Shown here: positions 34,999 through 45,972 of the stretch, piece after piece | Layout: each line of letters opens with the position of its first letter | Position numbering within the stretch: the stretch's first letter is position 1 | Assembly: GCA_027257055.1 (NCBI GenBank) | Contig: JAPVLO010000059.1 | Coordinates: 5,084,001-5,148,000, forward strand | From: Cephalopachus bancanus | Taxonomy: Eukaryota > Chordata > Mammalia > Primates > Tarsiidae | Length of the DNA: 64,000 nucleotides | Direction of reading: 5' to 3' | The notes under the pieces: generated by a model | The model's database searches: none | Told to the model about the DNA's origin: nothing | What the model saw: the letters and a program-made list of their open reading frames with translations, nothing else | Program-made: the position numbers and the translations under genes

Positions 34999-35694
34999 AA
35001 TAAATGGATTGTTTTGGCATGTAAAAAGAAGTCTTCATAGCTATGAGCTCTCAAAAAAAAAGAGAATTTAAGAATTAATTGATTTACATAATCAATATGT
35101 CACTAAAATGGGTCATTTATGTCCCACCAAAGTTAATGTTATCACTGAGCCATTGCTATAGAGTTGTTATAGTAAGAGAAAAATTCTTTTTCATCATCTT
35201 GGGGCAAAAGAGAAAGGGTCATGCTTAGTCACTGATAAGTAATATTGTGGCAATATTTATATCATTTCTCCTACCCTCTCAACTTCATTCTTTTGAAAAC
35301 TCACTGCTGTTTGCAGGTCTGAATACAGAGGTTCTAACCCAAAATCTACAAAATATTTAACAGTGTAAATGTGATATGAAACTCTGGGTTATTTTGGTTA
35401 TGCAGCTGTTGGAAGCTCATACATTTCTGGAATGTGAAAAGCATCTTCTGACAATGTGCAATTGTTGTCTAAGCTATTACATTGCCATTCGCCACAATTC
35501 TTACTTCCTTCACATGGTGAGAACTGGAAAAATATGCCACCATATTAGCAAGGAGGAACATTGGGTGTGAAGAGAGACCTGCGGGAATAGGCTCAGTAAT
35601 CACACTTCGTCTGTGCCGAGTTCACAACTCAAATTATATGCAAGCAGGCAATATTTTAAATAAATCTCTCTCCCTGTCTAAAGAGATACAAATG
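34999..35694. other. No recognised feature
   Basis: Unique-looking; short open frame only. Confidence 0.5.
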
Positions 35695-35695
35695 T

Positions 35696-35862
35696 ATAGA
35701 TGACCTTGGGCAAGTTACTTAGCCTTTTTAAGCCTGGATATATTATCTACAAAAGGGAGATGATGATGATGCTTAAATGATGTATGTAAAATAGCACAAT
35801 GCCTGGCAGATAGCAGGATCTCAATTGGTAATAGCTATTATGATAATGATCATCATTATTAA
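35696..35862 (+). mobile_element. MIR
   Basis: GATGACCTTGGGCAAGTTAC, CTTTTTAAGCCTGGATATAT, GCACAATGCCTGGCAGATAG and CTCAATTGGTAATAGCTATT. Confidence 0.88.
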
Positions 35863-35929
35863 GCAAATGCAGACGGTGTCACACCCTGTAAGCTAGTTTA
35901 GTATGATGCAAAGAGGGTGAATACAGGAT

Positions 35930-36425
35930 AATGAGGCCATACAGAACTGGGTGGAATTTTGGTTCGGCTACTTTCCTAGCTGTGTTATCAATCAGCTTAG
36001 GTTATATTGTGCCGAAGTTTAAAAAAAAAAGACTTAAGTTTTCCAGTTGCTTACGCTCCAGAATGAATTTTTTGCTCATTTTCCTGTCCACCAAGGTCCA
36101 GTTGCAACTCTGCTCTACATCAACCCTATGCCAGGACCCAGGCTGTCAGAGAAAGCTTGATGTAAAAATTACATTCATCTTGGTAGAAGAAAATAAGCAA
36201 ATTGGCAAATCACCTGCTGGTTCTTAAAACTTCTGCCCAGAAATGCACCTTACCTCTGTCCATATTTTATTGGCCAAAGTAAGTCACATGGCTACTCCTG
36301 GGTCTAAAAGGGCAAAGATATATATATAAGGGAGGGACACTGCAGAGGGTGCCAGGGTAATGCTACAATCTGTCATGTCTCTGATGTGGACCTCTGGGAC
36401 TTCATCTTTGCTTCTGTAGAAATGC
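35930..36425. other. MIR-like scrap (35,940-36,030) and unclassified old repeat (36,230-36,340)
   Basis: GTGGAATTTTGGTTCGGCTA and CCTAGCTGTGTTATCAATCA resemble a MIR. The 98-codon frame at 35,931-36,227 starts inside it and is not gene-like. ATTTTATTGGCCAAAGTAAG and CACATGGCTACTCCTGGGTC resemble an old repeat seen widely in mammals. Confidence 0.45.
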
Positions 36426-36429
36426 AAGG

Positions 36430-36690
36430 GTTAGGATATGTAACCAACACACATTGAGAGATTATGAAGTAAAGGAGTCTGCCCACATTGCTATGTACAA
36501 AATCCCACTGAGTCCTCATAATAACCAGTTAAGGCAGGTATTGTTGCCTCCATTTTACAGACTAAAACAAAGAAACAAACTGAGGTCTTGAAGAGGTTAA
36601 GTAACTTCACCTATGAGATTAAATATGCATATATATAAATTGCATGGTACACACTAAGTACTAGATAATGTTAGCCCCCTTCAAAGTTGC
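36430..36690 (+). mobile_element. MIR
   Basis: CACTGAGTCCTCATAATAAC, GGCAGGTATTGTTGCCTCCA, CATTTTACAGACTAAAACAA and GAGGTTAAGTAACTTCACCT. Confidence 0.8.
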
Positions 36691-37154
36691 ATAATGGATT
36701 ATTTTTGAAACAACTGTTTCTAGTTGTTTTAGACTCTATCTGTATGTGGGAAGAGCAGTAGGAACAAAACTGGCTGACTGCAGATGGTACAACTGGTCCA
36801 CTGGAGTGTCTACTCACTAAATTTCCAGTCTTTCTCTAGCAAAATCCTTGGGCAGGGAGCATCTACACTGGAAGGTCTCTTTCTTAACCAGCTTTGGCCT
36901 GCTGCCTCCCCCTCCCAGAGAGCAGGCTCTTCCTTCCCATATTTCTCCTCCACTTCTAAATATTAAATACCACCCCCCCACACACAGCACATGCACACAA
37001 TTCCAAACCTTTTTGGCAAATCATTGTAGTAAACAGATGGACTATCTGTGTTGCTGGGAGACCACTCATAAATGGAATCCAGTCCAAAGGGAGTGAGAAC
37101 GGAGAGGACATATCAGCTACTTGGTATAGTGGTTCAGAGATCTTATACTCTTCT
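36691..37154. other. No recognised feature
   Basis: Mixed composition; a CA-rich scrap at 36,971-36,999. Confidence 0.5.
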
Positions 37155-37395
37155 TCCTTCTTTTTCTGACTCTTTCAAATTGAAGTCTGGCTTCATAACC
37201 TGCCAGCTGTACAACCTTGAGCAAGCCACTTCTGTTCCGTGAGGCTCAATTTTCTCATCTTGAAAATTGGAAACGTAGTACTACTAACCCATGGGTTTTT
37301 TAGAAATATCTAATGAAGTGACGTCTGCAAAGTCCTTAGCACAGTTTCTGGCTCATGGAAGGAACTCAGTTGTTTTGTTGCTGTTGTTATTTATT
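37155..37395 (+). mobile_element. MIR
   Basis: AAGTCTGGCTTCATAACCTG, CCTTGAGCAAGCCACTTCTG, CAATTTTCTCATCTTGAAAA and GTCCTTAGCACAGTTTCTGG. Confidence 0.88.
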
Positions 37396-37739
37396 ATATT
37401 TAGTAAGGTTAATTTACTAAGGGAAGGGAAAAAGTATAAACTGCCCTTCACTAAGTTTCAATAAAAGAGTCTGAATAACTTTAGGAAGAATTCACAATTC
37501 TGTTTTTTATGAATTTGCTGGGGAAAGGATTCATTTGAGGGTCAAATCTTATTTTTAAAACCACTGGATCTTAGCAGAAACATCAGTTTGAAATGTACTT
37601 AAATTTCAACCTGTTTAGCCTTTATGAGATGTTTTACCTGGGATAACCCAGTCTCACTGAGTCTGTTTTCTGCTTTTAAAATGGATGTAATAATTTGCTT
37701 GGTCTCACACAGTGGCCATGAGAATTACTTGCCAGGCAC

Positions 37740-38012
37740 TTGGCTCCACATTCAAGAGTAATTTGCTTCCACTACTCTACTCTAGCACAGTTTCTTCTGT
37801 CCTGGCCCTCTTCAAGTCAGAGTGACTGCCCCTACAGTGTGCCCACAGCACCTGTGCTCACCCTCTGCATCACCGTTCAGACCACATTGCAATTTCCTCC
37901 TCCTCCCTGCTTTCTCTGGGAAGAGAGCAGTGCTCATCCTGTTTTTTATGTGCCTCAGCACCTGGCACCGCCTGGCCACATGGAGGACTTTCCATTGAAG
38001 GAATGAATGAAA
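37740..38012 (+). mobile_element. LINE-2 3' fragment
   Basis: CAGAGTGACTGCCCCTACAG, TTTTTTATGTGCCTCAGCAC, CACATGGAGGACTTTCCATT and GAAGGAATGAATGAAAGAGT resemble the L2 tail. Confidence 0.6.
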
Positions 38013-38583
38013 GAGTCAACAAATAGTTTCTCTTTGGTGCTAAGAAGTCACCAGAACTTATACCCATGTCCCATGTAAGGTGTGGGTGCCTTTTTCCCAC
38101 CTGAAGCCCTCTTTTCAGGCGGCGAGCGTCTTACTGACTATGCCAGCCCACTTTCCCCAGCCCACAGCCCCAAAGTTTCCCTGGAGCCTGAGGGCGCCCG
38201 GCGCGCGCAACAGAGCCTGCACCAATGTCTGTGGGTTCTGTCTCACCCACCTCCTCTCCCTCCCCTCCAGAGCGCGCGACTGGCCAATGACAACCTTTCC
38301 CCGGCTGCCCGGGTTTCCCCCTCCCCTGTTGTCTCTACCCTGCCCCTACTCTTCCCTGCCCACCCTTGCTGGCTGGGCTCGCCTCCCGGGCGCGCGGGGC
38401 TCCCGGGGCGCAGAGCGGAGCGTGAGCGGCTCTCCCAGGGCTCCTGCCCTCGCCTGGCTGCTTCACCGTGTCGCTCCTCCAGCTGTTTCCCCAAGAGACT
38501 TCTGGCCGTGAGGACGTTGGTGTCCATCGAACTTCATTATTTAAAGAGAACCAGAGGGTGAGAAGACCGAGCAAGGGCGAGCT

Positions 38584-38601
38584 ATGGACCCTGTGAGTCA
38601 G
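38584..38601 (+). CDS. SYNPR: SYNPR (synaptoporin) coding exon 1, N-terminal six codons
   Basis: Encodes MDPVSQ and ends at a GT donor (GTAGGATAGG at 38,602). Synaptoporin is a four-span synaptic vesicle membrane protein of the synaptophysin family. The start is supported by the Kozak context (G at -3 and +4) and an in-frame TAA at 38,542-38,544 with no other in-frame ATG between. The exon ends in phase 0 and joins in frame to 38,716. The order MDPVSQ-L..AG.F aligns with the synaptophysin N-terminus (MDVVNQLVAGGQF) and with the longer of two known synaptoporin isoforms, which differ in their first residues. Only this 5' end of the gene is inside the window. Confidence 0.88.
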
Positions 38602-38715
38602 GTAGGATAGGACTGGGCAGGGTGTCTGGCTGGGGGGACCCCGCGACTCGGGAGAAGCGCCTTCAGCCCCTTCCTCACGCTTTTGCTTTCTGTCTCTTGC
38701 CTCGTTCCTCTAAAG
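38602..38715 (+). other. SYNPR: SYNPR intron 1
   Basis: 114 bases, GT...AG, with a pyrimidine-rich tract before the acceptor (TTTTGCTTTCTGTCTCTTGC, then CTCGTTCCTCTAAAG). Unusually short compared with the next intron, which extends past the end of the window. Confidence 0.85.
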
Positions 38716-38781
38716 CTGTCCTCAGCGGGCAGCTTCCGGGCGCTGAAGGAGCCCCTCGCCTTCCTGCGAGCCCTGGAATTG
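38716..38781 (+). CDS. SYNPR: SYNPR (synaptoporin) coding exon 2
   Basis: 22 codons, phase 0 at both ends. They read LSSAGSFRAL followed by KEPLAFLRALEL, then donor GTGAGTAGC at 38,782. The KEPL.F....L motif is the conserved cytosolic N-terminal segment just before the first membrane helix in synaptophysin, synaptoporin and SYPL1. The next exon should begin with a Phe-Ala-Ile-Phe type helix start; I did not see it downstream in this window. Total N-terminus visible is 28 residues. Acceptor (TAAAG) and donor are canonical. Confidence 0.9.
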
Positions 38782-39330
38782 GTGAGTAGCCGTGGGTGTA
38801 CGGGGAGGTGGGGGGCGCCGAGACAGCGGACGATCAGGTGAGGAGGGGGTCGGTTGGCTGCTCGCTGTTCGGTTCTGCTCCAAGCCAGAGATGTAACGCT
38901 CTTACTTCAATCCTGCCCACTCCCCAGGTGCCAATCCAGGGCAGTGGGGACAGAATCCAGGCAACCCTGCTTGGAGGCAGGAGTGTGGATGAATTTTTGC
39001 AGGCGCTTAGCCTAAGTGTCATCTCACCTCGCCGTTTGCGGACGCGCAGGGGTTGTTGAAAGAAGCAGTCTCCTCCTGGAGAGAGAGGAGGGGAGCAGAT
39101 GGCGGTGCTGCCGCTGGGCTCTGGCCGCTCACCTGGATCCTGGCAGCATGAGAGATGCGTAGAGGGACCCAGGGCTGAGCGGGGTGGCTGGGAAGACTTG
39201 TCCAAGCTCAGAAAGTTGGTCAGAACTGGGACAGCTCCTCGCCAGGACTGGGACACTGGAAGCAAGGTGGTTCGCTGCTCCACCGCCAGAGCTCCAGGGC
39301 GGGGGAGGTGCTCGAGGCTTTTAAAGGTGT

Positions 39331-40258
39331 CGGCGAGGAGAGAGCGGAACTCCTGCCTTCCTTCCCTATTATAGTGCCTCTGCTCCGGCCATTCCTCCAG
39401 GGCTCTTCTGATTTCTACCAGAAGAACCCACTAGTCTTCTTGTGTAGCTGTTTTCAGCCATCGGGCTTTCGGAAGTTACATTCCTCTTGTGTAAAACCAC
39501 CCCGAGGGTCCTATGACCATCTGTCTATGGACAGAGGAGTGAGGCACAGAAACGGTTACTCATGGGGCCACAGAGCAATGTCAGTGTTGGCCTGCATGAT
39601 GGTTATTAGGAGTGAAATCTGCAGGTCACACGTTTCTTCTTGCTAGGAGCTCAAAAAGGCAAGCGAACCTATCTGCACAGAAAGTTCAAAGCCCGTCATG
39701 TAGCATTAATCACAGGGCCTAACACTGACTAGCTGGGAAATTATGTAAGCGCCTGTTCTGTGTTCCCAGATCTTAGCTCCGAGGGCCTGTATCTAGCTTT
39801 GACTACAGAACCGTGGTGAATGTTTACATGGATGATCACAGTTGCCTTGTTTATAGACCTGAATAAAAATGCATGAGTGTATCAGTTTGACATATATCAA
39901 GACAGCTTTTGGAAGTTCTTGAACTAGTGAATCAGAGCTGGCTATTGTGAAACTGTTTTCCTTACAGCCAAGTTAAACAGAGCAAGTGATGCTCACAGTC
40001 CAGGAAACTTTCAGTTGGTTTTTTCAGAATTCTACCCACTTTTCAATCATTCAATCGATAGTTCCTGCGAAAGAGTGGCTTTGGGGGATCAAAATAATAG
40101 CTCTCTTGTCAAGACATACTCTCTCAAAACAAAGTTCAAAACCAGAAATCATTTTCTGACGTCACCTCTAATTGTCTCCCATGAACCCTTATGGGAAGTA
40201 CTAGTTGGTGTTCTCGCCAACATTGTTACAACGTGATTTTGTGTCACTACTCATCACA
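39331..40258. other. Unique intronic sequence, no feature recognised
   Basis: Composition returns to AT-rich. Frames of 73-112 codons overlap it without family resemblance. Confidence 0.5.
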
Positions 40259-40432
40259 CAGCCCCAATGGTATATTTCAAAGTGTTGTCAATCTGGATGA
40301 ATTTGGTTAAATTACAGATTTCTGGACACTAAATCAAAGTATTGGAAATATGGATGCCGATGAATGTGCATTTTAAACACACACCCTGCATAACTCTTAT
40401 GCATATTAAAGTTGGAGAACCACCACTCTAAG
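40259..40432 (+). mobile_element. MER5A-like hAT fragment
   Basis: The right end GCATATTAAAGTTGGAGAAC CACCACTCT and the upstream GAATGTGCATTTTAAACACA match MER5A; most of the left is diverged. Confidence 0.65.
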
Positions 40433-40435
40433 CTA

Positions 40436-40768
40436 TACCAGATCTCTCCAAAACTCAAAAGCACTTTTCATCTCAATGTCCTTGCTATTTCTGTTTCTAC
40501 TGTATGGAATGCCCTTGCACTTTGAGCCTAGAAAAAAAATGTTTGTCTTTTACTTCAGCTTAAGTGTTACCTCTTCAATGAAGATTGGTCTTATATTTAT
40601 TCCTTCCCTCTTCTTCTACCCCAAATTGAAAGTTTCACCTCACGTCCTTCACTTATTCTTTGGACTTCTGAAATATTTTATTTACTCACTCATTTATGAG
40701 AATTTATCACCCTGCTTAATACTGCTTTATGGTTCTCCCTTCCCTTTGGTTATGTGTGTATGAGAAAG
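40436..40768 (+). mobile_element. LINE-2 3' fragment
   Basis: TGTATGGAATGCCCTTGCAC, GCTTAAGTGTTACCTCTTCA, TGAAGATTGGTCTTATATTT and TTATCACCCTGCTTAATACT in L2 3' order. Confidence 0.75.
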
Positions 40769-41383
40769 AGAGGGGGAAATACAAGTTACTAAATTACTAC
40801 ATTTAAATTACTTGCAGTCTTCTAAGACTAGAAAGCTCTAAGGAGGAAGGGCTTTTTGCTTATAAATCAACAATTCATCTCTCATTTGTGGAAGAGAATG
40901 TGAATTTAAAAAGTCAGATCAGTTAATTGGTTGATCTACATTTTGAAAGAGCTGAGCTAGAGACATGGGGATAAAGAGGAAGAGAGAGAGTGTGTGTGTG
41001 TAGTGAACAGAGGGAAAAACTATATTTTGTGTGCATACAGTGGCATGAGGAGCCGCCTTGAGGTATTTTTTCTGTAGAGATATTGACAATGAGAGGGGAA
41101 AGTGATCTTTTCGATGGCAAAAAAATTCTTATATTTGTCTCTGTCTCACACTGGTTCCTTTCATAGTGCTTGGTAAACAGTAAGTAATCAGCAAAAATTG
41201 TAAACCAATAATGAAAAAGCACTTAAAATATCCCCATTTCTCCTGTTTCTGTGAAAGTTTTGCAAAGCAATGGAGAGAGCTTTAAACTTGGTAGTCTCTA
41301 AAGTCTTTAAGCTACAGTCCTTCCCCCCCACATCCCCTTAGCATTTATGCTGTAGAAATAAAAATGCACATAAAGATATACAT
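40769..41383. other. No recognised feature; small GA/GT tract at 40,980-41,001
   Basis: (GA)n followed by (GT)n at 40,980-41,001; otherwise unique. Confidence 0.55.
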
Positions 41384-42051
41384 GTCTTAGTCCCTTTGGC
41401 TTGCTATAACAAAATATCATAAACTGGGCAGTTTATAAACAACAGAGATTTACTTCTCCTCGTTCTGCATGCTGGGAAGACTAAGATCAAGGTGTTGTAA
41501 GAGTCAGTGTCTGATGAGGGCCTACTTTCTGGTTTCTAAATGGCACCTTCTTACTGTGTCCTCTCATGGCAGAAGGGAAGAACTCTGGTCTCTTCAGTCC
41601 CTTAAAAGAACACTAATCTAGCCGGGCTCGGTGGCTCAGCCTGTAATCCCTCGCCCTTGGGAGGCTGAGGATTGCCTGTGCCCGCGGGTTCGAGACCCGC
41701 CTGGGCAGCGAGACTTCATCTCTACAATAAATAAAAAAATCAGCCGGGTGTGGTAGCGCATGCCTGTAATTCCAGCTACTTGGAAGGCTGAGGCGGAAGG
41801 ATCACCAGAGCCCAGCAGGTCGAGGCTGCGGTGGCCGAAAGCGGCCACTGCACTCCAGTCTGGGCAACCGAGTGAGACTCCAACTCAAAAAAAAAAAAAA
41901 AAAAAAAAGAACACTAATCTCATTCACAAGGGCTCCACATTTATGAGCTAATCACCTCCCAAAGGCCCCACCTCCTAATACCATCATGTTTGGGATTATG
42001 TTTCAACATGAGAATCTGGAGGGGGTAGACATAAACATTCAGAGCACAGCA
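41384..42051 (-). mobile_element. MST-type LTR (ERVL-MaLR), split by an Alu
   Basis: On the + strand TGTCTTAGTCCCTTTGGCTT, CATAAACTGGGCAGTTTATA, CTGTGTCCTCTCATGGCAGA, and, after the Alu, ATTCACAAGGGCTCCACATT, CCAAAGGCCCCACCTCCTAA and TCAGAGCACAGCA. This is the reverse complement of an MST LTR almost from end to end. A solo LTR: no internal sequence. Confidence 0.9.
41604..41920 (+). mobile_element. Alu (lineage type), young, full length
   Basis: Body 41,621-41,886 plus an A tail. Exact 16-base duplications AAAAGAACACTAATCT at 41,604-41,619 and 41,905-41,920. A 7-base block is missing in the left arm (GGCTGAGGATTGCCTG instead of GGCTGAGGTGAGTGGATTG...). Most CpGs are intact. Confidence 0.97.
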
Positions 42052-42610
42052 ATATGTTCAAGGATATTTATTTTAACATCATCTATAGAAAAAGAACAGG
42101 AAACAACTGGTAAATCCATGATAGGAAAATAAAGTATGATTCATGCATGTTATGAAACACTATACTGCCATTAAAAAGAATGAATTAAATTAATATGCAT
42201 TGACCTGGAGATCAGTACATCATTGTGTTTGTTAAAATTAAGTGAGAGAACATGAGTTTCATTCCTTGTATTTGATAAAATTGTTAATTGGAAAAATTTT
42301 TTAATTTTAATTATTTTAATTAGTATATATATAGCTTATTGAATCAGTTTTCAAAGTAATGTATAGAGTACCATACTATTTTTTCAAACATAAAAAAGAG
42401 AATATAGTTTTTTGTGTGAGAATGTATGTGTATATGATTTGTATGAACACAGAGTAGAGCATAACTATGTAATACTAAACTGTTAAAAATTTTTTCAGAA
42501 GGATGTAAATTGGGGTGCAGTGGTAGAGAATGGCTTAAGAAAAGCAGTGGTATACAGGGGGAATCATAAGCATATCATCTGCTACAATTGTGCATGCACA
42601 CGAGTAACTC
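42052..42610 (+). mobile_element. Old LINE-1 (L1M-type) 3' region
   Basis: CAGGAAACAACTGGTAAATC, CATGTTATGAAACACTATAC, TGCCATTAAAAAGAATGAAT and CATTGACCTGGAGATCAGTA are the typical L1M 3' non-coding text. Confidence 0.8.
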
Positions 42611-42918
42611 TTTAAAATAACTCATATTTTCAATTATTTTCTGTGAATTGACCATATGAACTATATTACCTCTAAAGTCATCCTCCACTTTTGGATTTAT
42701 ATACTGGGGGAAAAACCACTTTATTTATGTGTTCTTTCCTTAAATAGGGTTCATGGATACAGTGGATTTAAAGTCTTAATAATATATAAAAGTCAAGCCT
42801 TGAGGGAAGAGCTTTAGCCACTTTCAGAGACTTGCAGGAAAAGACTCCCACATCCTTAATCTCTACTTAAATGACATCAGGGGACTTTTCACTATCTTTT
42901 AAGTCAAAACAAAAAATA

Positions 42919-43091
42919 GGGGCACTGACTCTGGTAGTCTATTTCATTTATTCCCTGATAATAAAATATGTATATATTTTATATATATATAAATTTTACA
43001 TTATATATATATATAATTTCCAAATAATGGTTTAAAATATCTATTTTATTATCAGAGAATAAATGAAATAGACTACCAGAATCAGTGCCCC
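42919..43091. repeat. Inverted repeat with 50-bp arms around an AT-rich loop
   Basis: Left arm 42,919-42,968 starts GGGGCACTGACTCTGGTAGT; right arm 43,042-43,091 ends CTACCAGAATCAGTGCCCC. Pairing is 48 of 50 by eye. The 73-base loop is almost all A/T, with (TA)n runs. The bases AATA precede the left arm and follow the right arm, which could be a target duplication. Either a MITE with very long terminal repeats or a locally formed palindrome. Confidence 0.9.
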
Positions 43092-44784
43092 AATATATCT
43101 ATATATCTTATCTCATTCTCAGACTTACTTCAAAAAACTAACTTGGTATAGTCTGTGTTCCTCTGATCATTCTTATTTTGCTACTTAAGTACTTTGCCAA
43201 TAAGACTTTAGTCTCCTTTTATTTTTTCTTTCCTTTTAAAAATTCATATTAGCACATTCTTTCTTCACTACATACAGTGCTCTGGATTCGCACCTGGAGA
43301 TTTATGTGAAATGAAACATAGAGGAATCCACACATCCATATTGTTCAGGATCACACTGGTACAGACACAAGATCAATGAAAAAAATTCAACTCCCCCAAG
43401 TGATATTTGCACGGCTTGCATAGTCCTCCAACACAACATTCCAACCTCAGATTCTGTTCCAATGGAATCAATTGCTGGGTCAACTTCCCTGATTCCTCTA
43501 ATCCTTATTCTTTGACATTCATCCCAATTTTGTTATATCATTTCTGCCATAATTCTTGAGCTTCACTTATCCATTCTTCCTCTCCTGTCTACTTCTCCGC
43601 CTATCAAGGAGGTCAGCTAATGTAGAGATACATGAGGTATAGGTCTACTTGATTTAAATGTAGGCACCAGTATTTATGTAATCTTCACTCCTGAATTTAA
43701 TTCTAATCCATGTTTTTCAAGCAAATATGCTGTTTTCTTGATATTAATAGCATGTATAATGCATGTTATTGACAACAACAAAGTGAAGCGTGTCATTACA
43801 GTATATCATAAATATAATATAATGTAATGTAATAGTAGCCACCATTTTAAACCCCTAATTAGAGAAGTAATAATAGCTACCTTTGTTGCACAGGTTTCCT
43901 ATGAGGCACTATATTACAGAGATTTCTTTACATCATTGTGTTCAATCTGTGTGACTTTAACATTCCTACTTCATCATGAGTTTCAGAAATGTTAACCAAC
44001 TCATCAATGACAAAATTGTAGGAAATGGCAAATCTGAGATTTGAGCAGCCGCACTTCAAACTGTTTTCTCTTAAATGCTACACTCTTCTGCTTCCTCCAG
44101 TGTGGAAGACACTTGCCATATCTTATCCCTAATCCTCAAAGAAAATTTAAAAAGCAGATGTTATCCTATTTTGCAGTGTTTATCTCACTCATCAAGCTAT
44201 ATAGTTGAAGCCTTTTCTGAAAATTCTATGGAGTGTTTGTATTTAGAGATGAATTCAACAGACATCAACAGTCTTTTATATTTGGCTTTATTTTTTGTTG
44301 GTTGTTAATTAACCAAGGAAGAGTAGGTTACAATTAAATATCAGTACCTTTTCATTTAATATATGTATAAAATACTTGTATTATAAAGCCAATAATTTAA
44401 TATCATTTTATGATCTTTTTTCTCTTTTGTTAAAAAATATGTGTGCATGAGTCGGATAACTCTCTCTCCCATGCCAAAGTATCAACAAGACAGAGAATTC
44501 TAACACAATATTTATTTAAATCATCAGCAGAAATCTACCGTTGAGGGTATGCTGTAATTTAAAGCTACATTAATGTGTATTTAATTATAACCTTCTAACC
44601 TCTCAATTGGTGAGAAAAACCAGTGCAATTGGAATATGAATCAATAAATATACAATAAGCAAGCAACTCCCCAGTGTGCTAATGGATTCATCACTTAATG
44701 CTTTTCTGAGTTCATTAAGACAATTTTTACTGAACTTCACAAGTACAGGGGAAAAAAAAGAGAGACGGGCCAGGAACACTTATT
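43092..44784. other. No recognised feature
   Basis: AT-rich intronic sequence, with (TAATA/TGTAA)n-like stretch at 43,806-43,835. 44,060-44,270 may include an old MIR/L2 scrap. Confidence 0.5.
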
Positions 44785-44789
44785 AGGGA

Positions 44790-44992
44790 TTTGAATTCAG
44801 ATATTGTTTATTAGCTTGGTTTCTCTGGTCAAGTTAATTAATTCACTAGGTTTCATTATAAAATAAGGCTAATAACAGTTCTTACTTTAAAATGTTGCTA
44901 TAATGATTAAGTGATTTAATACAAGTAAAGTACCTTGTACAGTGCCTGAGCTATAATAAGTGCTCAATAAATTATTGTGATGTGATGATAAT
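44790..44992 (+). mobile_element. MIR
   Basis: CTGGTCAAGTTAATTAATTC, GGTTTCATTATAAAATAAGG, GCTATAATGATTAAGTGATT and GTGCTCAATAAATTATTGTG. Confidence 0.85.
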
Positions 44993-45785
44993 GATTCGGT
45001 GGTTATGATGATGATAAAAAAAGAGAAGGGAGAACCCCATCAGAGGATAATTTAGAGATTATGGCTAACTTTTTGCAACTTACAGTTTTGACAAAACTCT
45101 GAAGTATAAAATCTGTATTCCCACGTGCTCATACCTCTTTTGAGTCCCTGTATCTCTGGACTCTAGTGTGGAGGGCCCTCATACTGTCAGGTTTATTTTT
45201 ACCACAGCATGAGTGACTCTCCAGATACTTCCTTCTTGGGATACTCACATTTCAAAGAATATTCCAGAGAGATATCAGTATTGAACTTAAAGGAGAATTT
45301 GGAAGACTTGCAGGCACTTGGCCCTAAGCTGAGGGATAGAGAGGGAATTTTTCTGGTTTTTATAAAGTCATAATCTATAGACAATTGCATCAATTTGAGA
45401 CTCACAGTGTGTTCTACTGACTTCTCCTGGGTTATGCTGAAGTTCCTCATAGGGTTAACTTCAGGCACTTCCTTACCACACTCTAATGCCCAGATGCTCC
45501 AGGCCCTTGGAAGTTCCTAAGTAAAAACAAAGGGGGATAATCCTGTACTCATGCTAAAATAGAGACATCATCCTTAGTTCTCTTTTCTCCCTGAGGACTC
45601 ACATCTCTCATTGACCCAGGTATAGGGTCAGAAGAAAACTAGTCATATGGTAGTAGAAAAAACAAACAAAAAATAACCACCTAGAAGACCTCCAAGGAAT
45701 ATGTGCATAGAACCATGACCTCCCTTTGGATTTTCATCTACCTGGGGCATGTATCTGACTCTCATCATATTTATAATTATTCTTA
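44993..45785. other. No recognised feature
   Basis: Unique-looking; a small (GAT)n at 45,003. Confidence 0.5.
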
Positions 45786-45789
45786 TTTA

Positions 45790-45972
45790 TTGTATTAGCT
45801 TAGACTTCCTTTAAGAACTTGAGTTTTCTCACCTGAAAATTGGGGTCAATACCCCTTGCCTTTCCATAGTGTTGGAAATTTTAAGTGAGATAAAGCATGT
45901 AAAATGCATAGCAAACTATTAAATGGCCTCCAAAAGTAAACAATTTTATGATCATGATGATGATGATAATAA
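45790..45972 (+). mobile_element. MIR, followed by a small (GAT)n tract
   Basis: TTTTCTCACCTGAAAATTGG, GGAAATTTTAAGTGAGATAA and GCATGTAAAATGCATAGCAA; then ATGATGATGATAATAAG at 45,955-45,974. Confidence 0.75.

Larger units (their letters stand above)
38090..39330. promoter_or_regulatory. SYNPR: CpG island and promoter region of SYNPR
   Basis: GC content and CpG density rise sharply at about 38,100 and fall after about 39,330, with peaks at 38,380-38,480 (GCGCGCGGGGCTCCCGGGGC) and 38,690-38,860. A CCAAT box lies at 38,284-38,288 in TGGCCAATGACAACC. A TATA-like TTATTTAAAG is at 38,539-38,548, but only about 40 bases before the start codon, so whether it is used is uncertain. CpG-island promoters often have dispersed starts; the transcription start cannot be fixed from sequence. 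Long open frames across the island on both strands (up to 159 codons) follow from high GC content and are not counted as genes. Confidence 0.85.

Noticed and set aside
38539..38548. TATA-like TTATTTAAAG as the definite TATA box
   Set aside because: Only about 40 bases before the start codon in a CpG-island promoter; position would give an implausibly short leader. Mentioned only as a possibility.
38080..38574. Open frames of 143 and 159 codons (+) and 79-94 codons (-)
   Set aside because: They coincide with the CpG island; high GC content removes stops. They do not match any family and lie upstream of the real start codon.
38834..39374. Frames of 149 codons (-) and 91 codons (+)
   Set aside because: In the CpG island and early intron; no domain, and each overlaps another frame on the opposite strand.
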